6,155 nucleotides of DNA from Bacteroidota bacterium (lineage in GTDB: Bacteria > Bacteroidota > Bacteroidia > Cytophagales > Cyclobacteriaceae). The notes below the pieces were generated by a model. The model did not search any database. It was not told the origin of the DNA and saw nothing but the letters and a program-made list of their open reading frames with translations. Numbering within the stretch: position 1 is the stretch's first letter; each line of letters starts with the position of its first letter. Where the stretch lies: assembly GCA_023417955.1 (NCBI GenBank), contig JAEZDW010000103.1, positions 1-6,155 of the forward strand, in the 5' to 3' direction. Of this stretch, positions 1 through 5,649 are shown piece after piece. The translations under genes and the position numbers were made by a program.

Positions 1-110
1 TCCCAGGACGACGGATGGTATAGCTTGAGGTGTTGCATGTTAATCAGCTCCAAGTTTAAGGTTAATCCCCGACACTTGGAACTTTGGACCGCTAACTTTA
101 ACATTACGGC

Positions 111-902
111 ATGCATCCCCTGATAACGAGTCTGCAGAATCCCAAGATCAAAAACGTGGTTGCCCTCGAAAAGGCTCGCGAGCGAAAGCTTCAGGGTGTC
201 TTTCTGATCGAAGGTGTTCGCGAAACCTCACTGGCTATCCACGCCGGGTATGATCTGCAAACCGTCTTTTTTTGCCCGGATATTGTATCGGCTGACGAAA
301 TGATCGTTCTTGTCGGGAATGAAAATCTTCTCGTCCCGGTTCAAAGAACAGTATTTGAGAAGATTGCATACCGCGAATCAACGGGCGGGGTACTGGTTGT
401 GGCGCGGCAGAGGAACCACGAAATCTCGTCTGTAAAACTAAGTCAAAACCCCCTCATTCTTATTGTTGAAGCCGTTGAGAAGCCGGGGAATCTTGGTGCA
501 CTCCTTCGCACCGCTGATGCAGCAAACCTTGATGCCGTAATCATTTGCGATCCTCAAACCGATTTCTACAATCCCAACGTCATACGGTCCAGCATTGGAT
601 GCGTATTCACACGACAAGTCGCGAGTGCGACTACAGCAGAGACCATTGCCTGGCTCGCTAAAAAAAACATCACAAGTTACTGCACCTACCTTGAGGCATC
701 TATGCCCTATCACACCTGTGATTACACAAAACCGTGCGCGATAGTAATGGGAACGGAAGCAACGGGTCTATCGCCCGAATGGGTAAAAAATGCAGGTGCT
801 AACATCATTATTCCCATGCAGGGGAAGATTGACAGCATGAACGTTTCGACTGCCGCGGCAATCGTAATCTTCGAAGCCAAACGTCAACGAAATTTTTCAT
901 AA
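111..902 (+). CDS. TrmH/SpoU-family RNA 2'-O-methyltransferase
   Basis: Predicted SAM-dependent methyltransferase of the SPOUT class that modifies ribose 2'-OH groups in rRNA or tRNA in the cytoplasm; the target nucleotide cannot be read from sequence. The 263-residue length is normal for the family. Residues about 1-100 match the N-terminal SpoU substrate-binding domain (ITSLQNPKIKN at 5-15, FLIEG at 31-35). The C-terminal knotted domain carries all three motifs: motif 1 at 120-135 with N127 and R133 (KPGNLGALLRTA), motif 2 at 213-221 (MGTEATGLS), and motif 3 at 234-250 (IPMQGKIDSMNVSTAAA, with S242 and N244). The ATG at 111 is chosen because the family usually begins a few residues before the ITSLQNP segment. 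No Shine-Dalgarno sequence precedes it. The 110 upstream bases include an imperfect heptad run (CTTGGAA, CTTTGGA, CTTTAAC near 75-103) but no convincing promoter. No intrinsic terminator is visible before the kinase gene. The family call is firm; the substrate is unknown. Confidence 0.95.
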   Translation: MHPLITSLQNPKIKNVVALEKARERKLQGVFLIEGVRETSLAIHAGYDLQTVFFCPDIVSADEMIVLVGNENLLVPVQRTVFEKIAYRESTGGVLVVARQRNHEISSVKLSQNPLILIVEAVEKPGNLGALLRTADAANLDAVIICDPQTDFYNPNVIRSSIGCVFTRQVASATTAETIAWLAKKNITSYCTYLEASMPYHTCDYTKPCAIVMGTEATGLSPEWVKNAGANIIIPMQGKIDSMNVSTAAAIVIFEAKRQRNFS

Positions 903-986
903 TCTGCGTTTTCGCTGAATTTCTGTCACGGTCCGGAACCATCGTGAATAAAGGCCTATCTTTAGCACATTGCCCTTTAACTGTTG

Positions 987-3293
987 ATGGAGAAGTTTCC
1001 GTTGTCTTCCGTTCAAATGGATGAAACGAAGAGCACACAAACTAACCGCCTTCGTCTGATCGATGCTTTCTATCAGGCGACCGATTTAGGTATGCTGCTA
1101 CTTAACACGCGCGGTGAAATTGTGAGCATGAACAAGACCGCCGAAGTACTGCTCGGACAACATCTGGACTCGCTTACAGGCAAAACTCCCGAACCCCTTT
1201 TCGACCTCAACCAGTTCGACCTGTCCCAACAAAAAGGTGAAACTGAACTGTTTCACGAAGCCGTATTGCCACGACTTCTTCACCAGGTACGCACAACTTC
1301 ACGAACCTGTCGTTTTGAAACTGTGGCGAATCACAAGAACGGAACTCCCGTACCCGTTGCTATTGGAGTCTGTGGATTATGGGAACGTAACGCAATTGCA
1401 GGGTACGCAATCACTTTTCTCGAAATCAGTGAAAGAAAAAAAGCCGAACTCGAGCAACACGAAAATCAAAACCAGCTAAAGGCGGTCATCGCCTCGCTGG
1501 ATGACATCGTTTTTGAACTTGACACCGAAGGTCGCTTTCGTGAAATCTGGGTTCGGTCAGACGATTTCCTTTTCCTGCCACGTGAAAAAATACTCGGACA
1601 TACACTCTCAGAAATGTTCGGTGAAGAATTCGCGCGACCTTTTGAAAAAGGTCTCCGCGAAGTAATCCGCACCGGCGAGACTTTCCAATGGGAGTACCCG
1701 TCGATGAAACCGGACGATAACCGCTGGTTTAATGCGAAATGCTCACTCGTCATTGAAAACGGAAAACCCACAGGTCGGATAAGTGTCTGCATTCAGGAAA
1801 TCACCGACAGGAAGGAAATGGAGTTGTCGCTCCGTCAAAGTGAAGAAAAGTTCCGGCTTCTCGCGGAAAGCATACCTGGCGTGATCTTCATGATGAAAAA
1901 CGATGAAGTAAAGACGATCCAGTATATCAACAATAAGATCACTGCACTGACTGGCTATACGGTTGAAGATTTCTATTCCGGAAAAGTCAGCCTGGTTTCA
2001 CTCGTGCACAAAGAAGATCGCGAGTACGTTACCAACATAAGAACAAAGTCTCTCGATGACCGGCAGAGTTATACCCTGGAATATCGTCTTCTTCACCGCG
2101 ACAAAACCTGGCGGTGGATTTCCGAAACAGGAATCGGAGTACAGTCCGGACAGGGATTCATGCTTGAAGGCTTTATCTCTGACATTACGCAACGCAAAGA
2201 ATCCGAAGAAGAACTGCGCCGCATGGCGGATGAGAACTCGCGTGTTTTTAACAACTCAATAACGCTCACGGCAGTCACCGGGTTCGACGGATACTTCAAG
2301 AAGCTGAATCCTGCGTGGGAAAAAACTTTAGGCTGGTCACGCGATGAATTGCTTACAAAACCCATCAACGAATTTATCCATCCGGAGGACCTCGTGAAGA
2401 CGGAAGAGATGATGCGCGTGGTTTGCACCGGACATACGATCGCGATGTTTGAAAACAGATATCGCTGCAAGGACGGCACATACCGCTGGCTTCTCTGGGG
2501 ATCGTCACCCGACATCGCGAGGAAAGTCATTTACGCGTCTGCAATTGATATAACAAGTCGCAAGAAATTCGAAGAGGAACTCATCATTTCAAAACGAAAT
2601 CTTGAAGTCGCAGCTTATGAACTCGAAGAACAAAACCGTCAACTAGACGAGTTCGCGCACATCATTTCACACAACCTTCGTGCACCGGTGGCAAACATCA
2701 AGGCACTCCTGAATTTCATTACGGAAGACAGTCAGCCCGGCGATTATCAACTCATCTTTGAAAAAATCCGCAATGTTGCGCATAACATCGGCGAGACGAT
2801 GAACGAACTCATGGAGATGATCAAGATCCGGAAAACGCACGATATCGAACGTGTGGAAATCCGTTTCAAAGATATCCTGGACAAGGTTGTTCAATCGCTC
2901 GAAGGTGAACTGATTGAAGCAGGTGCAACGGTAACCTACAACTTCAACAACGCGCCGAAGATCTACTACTCAAAACCATACCTCGAAAGTATTCTTCAAA
3001 ACCTGATCAGCAACGCCGTAAAATATCGTTCATCCAGGCGTATCCCGGAAATATTCGTCTCCACCGATCTTATTCCAACCGGTATCGAACTGCGTGTAAG
3101 AGACAACGGACTGGGTATCGATCTCAAACAGCACGGCGACAAACTCTTTGGTCTTCACAAAACCTTCCACGAAAACAAGGAGGCCCGTGGTGTAGGATTG
3201 TTCCTGACCAAAACTCAGATTGAGACTTTGGGCGGAAGTGTTAAGGTCGAAAGCGTGGTGGACGAGGGGACTACGTTTATTATTCAATTCTGA
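987..3293 (+). CDS. Soluble multi-PAS sensor histidine kinase
   Basis: Cytoplasmic sensor kinase of about 768 residues with no membrane segment or signal peptide. Four PAS-like domains lie at roughly 22-150, 165-280, 287-406 and 417-530. The last three each end with the PAC-type 'I(T/D)..RK' exit motif (ITDRKEME, ITQRKESEEE, ITSRKKFE). A short coiled coil (about 531-553) leads to the H-box FAHIISHNLRAPVANI, with H562 as the predicted phosphoacceptor. The ATP-binding domain shows an N-box (LQNLISNAVKYR, N672 and N676), a G1 box (RDNGLGID, D706), an F-box-like LFGLHKTF and a G2 box (ARGVGLFLTK, G735 and G737), so the enzyme looks intact. There is no receiver domain and no response regulator in view, so it is an orphan here. 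No cofactor-binding signature such as the LOV cysteine motif was seen in the PAS domains. The frame also allows TTG at 984, but ATG at 987 is more likely; ATG at 1017 would also keep the first PAS. A -7-like TATCTTTA at 957-964 lacks a matching -33 element. The gene starts 84 bases after the methyltransferase stop. Confidence 0.93.
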   Translation: MEKFPLSSVQMDETKSTQTNRLRLIDAFYQATDLGMLLLNTRGEIVSMNKTAEVLLGQHLDSLTGKTPEPLFDLNQFDLSQQKGETELFHEAVLPRLLHQVRTTSRTCRFETVANHKNGTPVPVAIGVCGLWERNAIAGYAITFLEISERKKAELEQHENQNQLKAVIASLDDIVFELDTEGRFREIWVRSDDFLFLPREKILGHTLSEMFGEEFARPFEKGLREVIRTGETFQWEYPSMKPDDNRWFNAKCSLVIENGKPTGRISVCIQEITDRKEMELSLRQSEEKFRLLAESIPGVIFMMKNDEVKTIQYINNKITALTGYTVEDFYSGKVSLVSLVHKEDREYVTNIRTKSLDDRQSYTLEYRLLHRDKTWRWISETGIGVQSGQGFMLEGFISDITQRKESEEELRRMADENSRVFNNSITLTAVTGFDGYFKKLNPAWEKTLGWSRDELLTKPINEFIHPEDLVKTEEMMRVVCTGHTIAMFENRYRCKDGTYRWLLWGSSPDIARKVIYASAIDITSRKKFEEELIISKRNLEVAAYELEEQNRQLDEFAHIISHNLRAPVANIKALLNFITEDSQPGDYQLIFEKIRNVAHNIGETMNELMEMIKIRKTHDIERVEIRFKDILDKVVQSLEGELIEAGATVTYNFNNAPKIYYSKPYLESILQNLISNAVKYRSSRRIPEIFVSTDLIPTGIELRVRDNGLGIDLKQHGDKLFGLHKTFHENKEARGVGLFLTKTQIETLGGSVKVESVVDEGTTFIIQF

Positions 3294-3511
3294 CATTTTT
3301 CTTCTTTCAACGGCTTGCAGGCAGCTTGCTTCCGGTAACCTCTGCGGCTGGTATTGAAATGAGTATGCGTTCAGTTGCAAGCTACGAGCCTCCGGCTGCG
3401 AGTTTGTTTCGTCATCACTTGAATCACGGTTCTGAAGGAAGATATAAACACACGCCTCGTGGCGTACCAATGACACCTTCGAGCGTAGGGAGTTTTGCGA
3501 ACCAACGTCCT
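3294..3511. other. Non-coding stretch after the kinase with short inverted repeats
   Basis: No credible gene is present in this stretch. A T-rich stretch directly follows the kinase stop but has no stem before it. AGCTTGC at 3323-3329 is inverted as GCAAGCT at 3377-3383, embedded in G+C-richer text with repeated CTTCCGG/CCTCCGG and CTGCGGCTG/CCGGCTGCG words, which gives an imperfect palindromic look. A compact perfect hairpin follows at 3452-3465 (ACGCC, loop TCGT, GGCGT). It is not followed by a T-run, so a Rho-independent terminator is not supported. The stretch may be part of the same repeat-rich intergenic module as the two ladder palindromes that follow. Confidence 0.45.
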
Positions 3512-3560
3512 GGTAACGTCGATGTAAAGTCGATATAAAGTCGAGTCGAAGTCGACTTCT
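3506..3560. repeat. Tandem 11-base units in the left arm of palindrome A
   Basis: There are five consecutive 11-base steps: ACGTCCTGGTA (3506-3516), ACGTCGATGTA (3517-3527), AAGTCGATATA (3528-3538), AAGTCGAGTCG (3539-3549) and AAGTCGACTTC (3550-3560). The core GTCGA is kept in the last four, while the rest drifts. The first unit lies partly outside the region that pairs with the right arm. Confidence 0.8.
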
Positions 3561-3703
3561 GCATGGGGTTTAAGAGGGGTTCATCCAGGGTTGATCCACC
3601 TTTGGGGGTCTGTAGCTGGATCAACCCTGGATAATCCCTGGATATACCCTGGAATAACCCTAACTACTACTCGACTTTACATCGACTTTACATCGAAGAA
3701 CGA
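3512..3703. repeat. Ladder palindrome A: long inverted repeat built of 11-base units
   Basis: This is a 192-base imperfect palindrome whose arms (3512-3599 and 3616-3703) are each eight 11-base units, with a 16-base loop at 3600-3615. Paired positions add up to 7215 along the whole stem, so the register is never lost. By hand alignment, TGTAAAGTCGA (3523-3533) faces TCGACTTTACA (3682-3692) at 11/11, the next inward unit pair matches at 10/11, and the two innermost unit pairs (3578-3599 with 3616-3637) match at 9/11 and 10/11. The middle units pair poorly (2 to 6 of 11) and the outermost pair matches 5/11. About 59 of 88 positions are complementary overall. The element has no coding potential that I would trust. 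It lies between convergent genes and could be an intergenic palindromic repeat, a structured RNA or a transcript-end barrier. The structure is seen directly; the role is unknown. Confidence 0.85.
3616..3703. repeat. Tandem 11-base units in the right arm of palindrome A, with a switch of unit type
   Basis: Eight 11-base steps run without a break in register. Four are of the type CTGGATNNNCC: CTGGATCAACC (3616-3626), CTGGATAATCC (3627-3637), CTGGATATACC (3638-3648) and the variant CTGGAATAACC (3649-3659). A transition unit CTAACTACTAC (3660-3670) follows, then TCGACTTTACA twice (3671-3681 and 3682-3692) and a diverged TCGAAGAACGA (3693-3703). The left arm carries only two clear counterparts of the CTGGAT type, so the arms have diverged in copy content but not in length. 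Confidence 0.85.
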
Positions 3704-3706
3704 CTG

Positions 3707-3750
3707 GGATTTAAGGATTGAAGGATGGCCAGGATGAGGATTTGAGGGAT
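3707..3750. repeat. GGAT-rich purine tract between the two palindromes
   Basis: Six copies of GGAT start at 3707, 3715, 3723, 3732, 3738 and 3747, separated by 6 to 9 bases, on a strand that is almost free of C. The spacing is not the strict 11 bases of the flanking elements. It lies directly after palindrome A. Between this tract and palindrome B there are only a repeated GATACC and a small hairpin with an all-T loop (CAGAT 3778-3782, ATCTG 3790-3794). No function can be assigned. Confidence 0.5.
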
Positions 3751-3816
3751 TGTCGATACCCCAATGATACCGATTTTCAGATTTTTTTTATCTGCGCGCA
3801 AACGCTTTTGGATAGG

Positions 3817-4014
3817 TCATGTTTAAACGTTGTATAAGCGATGTTTAAGTATTGTGGCCGTAGCATTGACTCAGCCAAGACCCAGCCTGGATCCACCCAG
3901 GACCCAGCTTTAGCTACCTTAACCTGGATCCTGGCCGAGTCTAGGCTGGGTCTATCCTGGCTCTGTTATGCGGCTATAACGCTTACATATCGCTTACACA
4001 ACGCTCAGGCATCG
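3817..4014. repeat. Ladder palindrome B: long inverted repeat built of 11-base units, almost no loop
   Basis: This 198-base palindrome folds as nine 11-base units against nine, with the axis between 3915 and 3916. Clear pairs by hand alignment are CGTTGTATAAG (3828-3838) with CTTACACAACG (3993-4003) at 10/11 and CGATGTTTAAG (3839-3849) with CTTACATATCG (3982-3992) at 9/11. The units 3872-3882, 3883-3893, 3894-3904 and 3905-3915 match their partners at 8/11 each. Only 3861-3871 with 3960-3970 pairs badly (4/11). In total about 67 of 99 positions are Watson-Crick, and about 12 of the mismatches would be G-U wobbles in a + strand transcript, against about 7 in the opposite transcript. Inner units are CCTGG/CCAGG-rich, outer ones A/T-richer, as in palindrome A. 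A 66-codon ATG reading frame at 3841-4041 crosses it but looks like a by-product of the repeats. Confidence 0.85.
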
Positions 4015-4022
4015 AACAATGG

Positions 4023-4190
4023 ATGGAAATTGGTCTCGTAGTTAACCCGGAAAGGCTTGCTTGCGACAAAGTGCGATCCCTGATTGATACAACTCTTAGC
4101 GTTGCATTGTGTCCGGGCTTTTGGCGGGATTATGTGGATTACCCTGAGGTCAAACTCAAAATTATGTTAATCAGGGGTCTCAGGCAATAA
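4023..4190 (+). CDS. Possible small protein of 55 residues, unrecognised
   Basis: This short + strand reading frame begins with ATG at 4023, nine bases after palindrome B, and ends with TAA at 4188-4190. It overlaps the 3' end of the opposing permease gene by 11 bases. The predicted peptide (starting MEIGLVVNPERLACDKVRSL and ending LIRGLRQ) has a mixed, protein-like composition, without the repetitive look of frames inside the palindromes. No transmembrane segment, signal peptide or known motif is visible. No ribosome binding site or promoter was found, but none of the genes here has an obvious one. The opposite strand is also open for about 50 codons over part of the region, which weakens the case. 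It could be a real small gene, the 3' remnant of a larger gene, or chance. I do not recognise the family. Confidence 0.25.
   Translation: MEIGLVVNPERLACDKVRSLIDTTLSVALCPGFWRDYVDYPEVKLKIMLIRGLRQ
4141..4176 (-). terminator. Possible hairpin just downstream of the permease stop
   Basis: CCCTGA at 4142-4147 is inverted as TCAGGG at 4171-4176, with a 23-base A/T-rich loop, beginning four bases beyond the permease stop codon. The position suits a transcript end, but the stem is only six base pairs and no T-run follows on the - strand, so it is a weak candidate. Confidence 0.2.
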
Positions 4191-5427
4191 AGATCTCTTC
4201 CTTCTTGAGGCGCTCTCTTCGAATACCACCAAGGACCTGCATTTTCGGGAGATAAAACGACGGGTAGAGTGCGCTTACAAAACCTGCGAAGACGAATACA
4301 GCGAGCATAGTGATGAACACCGACGAATGCCACAGCAATGAAATTGGCAATGTTTTGCCCAGGATGTTGCTTGCCAGTGGCAGAGTGGCAAGCACAAGCA
4401 TAACGCTAATGACAAAAGCGACGAGTGTGATGCACACTGACTCGGCGATCATCTGGAGAATCAATGCGCTGCGTTTTATACCAATCGAGTGCAGTGCCTC
4501 AAATTCAGAGGGTTGCCCGAAGGTACGGCTCTTGATGAACAATATCCCTGCAGCTGCAAATACCAGCATGAATGCTATCGCGTACATAAAATCACCAAGA
4601 CCTGCATCGGTGGCACCCGGGCCTTTGCAGCCCTGATGAATCTGCGTCAATGGCTGCAACTGATAAGAGATTCGCATTTCGACCTGGTCCGCGATAGGAT
4701 TGAGATTTTCGCGCGCAACCTTCTTAAGATGACAAAGCATTCGCCCCGTACTGTAGTTTGCAGGCAACTCGATATAGGTGTACGTACTAAAGTTGCCCCA
4801 GCCTCCGCTCAATGCGCGGCTGCTGCTACCTGAGACCAGACCGTCGAAAGTGAAATGCGAATTCTGCGGTACGTTTTCCATAACGCCGCGAATCATATAC
4901 ATATCGCCGTTGTCGGTTTCAAGCACCTTCTGATATGCGTTCTCAACCGATCCAAATACTTCACGGGCTATTTTTTCGGTGATGACCATGGTTCCGGGCC
5001 GTGCCAACGCAGTCGCTGCATCGCCTTTTAGCAATCGCCAGGAAAACATATCAAATACGGATTCATCCGCCGCATAAAAACCTTCCTCTTCAAACCTGCG
5101 GTTGCCATCCTTTAGAACGATCTTGCCTAAAGCTGAAAACCTTGCTGCATTGCGGACCTCAGGGAAGCGTTTCAACAACTCCGGAGCCAGCGGCGCCTGT
5201 GACGTGTTCCATTGATACTCGTTGTCGCCATCATTCACATTGGAAACTACCCGATAAAGATTGTCAGCCTTGGCATGATAGCGATCGTAACTGGACTCAT
5301 AAAGGATGTTGAGAAGAAGCAGGAGTGCAAAAGTGATTATGCCGGTGAGTGCCAGCACCTGCAGGAGGCTCGAAGTCCTGTCCTTCATCAGATTCGCGAT
5401 TGCGGCAGAGAGCAACGGCTTTAGCAT
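4180..5427 (-). CDS. Half-length FtsX/MacB-type ABC transporter permease
   Basis: Inner-membrane permease-like protein of 415 residues, of the family that pairs with a LolD/MacB-type ATPase for export or envelope signalling. The N-terminus (MLKPLLSAAIANLMKDRTSS) has the pattern of Bacteroidota permeases, which supports the chosen start. The first membrane helix spans about 22-42. A MacB-type periplasmic domain follows from about 43 to 245 (LYRVVSNV, FYAADESVFDMFSWRLLKGD, MVITEKIAREVFG, GVMENVPQNSHFTFDGLV). The PLTQIHQG segment then leads into an FtsX domain with helices near 280-299, 325-350 and 366-390 (FEALHSIGIKRSALILQMIAESV, ending SALYPSFYLP). Relatives in this phylum are commonly about 780-800 residues with the whole unit duplicated; here the protein stops where the second half would begin, without a visible frameshift. 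No ATPase gene is in the window. The 222 bases upstream contain a poor promoter candidate (AACTTTTG at 5467-5474, - strand). The family is firm; the substrate and whether it works alone are unknown. Confidence 0.9.
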   Translation of the reverse strand: MLKPLLSAAIANLMKDRTSSLLQVLALTGIITFALLLLLNILYESSYDRYHAKADNLYRVVSNVNDGDNEYQWNTSQAPLAPELLKRFPEVRNAARFSALGKIVLKDGNRRFEEEGFYAADESVFDMFSWRLLKGDAATALARPGTMVITEKIAREVFGSVENAYQKVLETDNGDMYMIRGVMENVPQNSHFTFDGLVSGSSSRALSGGWGNFSTYTYIELPANYSTGRMLCHLKKVARENLNPIADQVEMRISYQLQPLTQIHQGCKGPGATDAGLGDFMYAIAFMLVFAAAGILFIKSRTFGQPSEFEALHSIGIKRSALILQMIAESVCITLVAFVISVMLVLATLPLASNILGKTLPISLLWHSSVFITMLAVFVFAGFVSALYPSFYLPKMQVLGGIRRERLKKEEIFIA

Positions 5428-5552
5428 TGGGTCCGGGTTAGTTCAGTCAAGACGAAAACTCCGATACAAAAGTTTTACCCAGATTCAGGAAACGTTCGCA
5501 AAATGTTGACGAGCGGTCAAAATCAGGGTTTTACCTCGAGTATTGAAAGTCA

Positions 5553-5633
5553 CAGGAAAGAGTATCAACGTTGTTTTTGTTCATATCCGTATGCTACACA
5601 GTTCAGTTCCGAACAGCGTGTTTCTCTTTCCTG
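5553..5633. repeat. Perfect 10-bp inverted repeat between the DUF4199 and permease genes
   Basis: CAGGAAAGAG at 5553-5562 is exactly inverted as CTCTTTCCTG at 5624-5633, with 61 bases between the arms. The interval also holds a small GTTC/GAAC hairpin near 5601-5614. It lies 17 bases downstream of the DUF4199 stop and upstream of the permease. It may be a transcript-end hairpin, a protein-binding dyad or chance; no T-run follows. Confidence 0.4.
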
Positions 5634-5649
5634 GAGTATAGACTGCGGA

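Noticed and set aside
49..80. Inverted TCCAAGT/ACTTGGA upstream of the methyltransferase as an operator
   Set aside because: A seven-base dyad in a low-complexity heptad-like region is easily expected by chance.
927..946. Hairpin CACGGT/ATCGTG between the methyltransferase and kinase genes as a terminator
   Set aside because: It has only six pairs including one wobble, and no T-run follows.
957..964. Promoter -7 element TATCTTTA upstream of the kinase
   Set aside because: It resembles the Bacteroidota TAnnTTTG element, but no TTTG-like -33 element lies 19-21 bases upstream; too weak to annotate.
3030..3476. A 148-codon - strand frame overlapping the kinase 3' end
   Set aside because: It is antisense to the conserved ATP-binding domain of the kinase and has no recognisable domain; the kinase frame explains the sequence.
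3778..3794. CAGAT/ATCTG hairpin with a T-loop as a terminator
   Set aside because: The stem is five pairs and the T-run is in the loop rather than after the stem.
3506..4014. CRISPR array or plasmid iterons
   Set aside because: The units are 11 bases, contiguous, degenerate and arranged as inverted arms, with no unique spacers. No cas or replication gene is present.
3841..4041. A 66-codon + strand reading frame running through palindrome B
   Set aside because: Most of it lies within the inverted repeat and its peptide reflects the 11-base units; a non-triplet repeat read as protein is more likely a by-product than a gene.
5467..5502. Promoter for the permease on the - strand (TTTG at 5499-5502, AACTTTTG at 5467-5474)
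   Set aside because: The spacing is 24 bases, longer than the usual 19-21, and the -7 element lacks its leading T.
5538..5591. A 17-codon - strand frame upstream of the permease as a leader peptide
   Set aside because: It is too short to judge, and has no ribosome binding site and no run of a single amino acid typical of attenuators.
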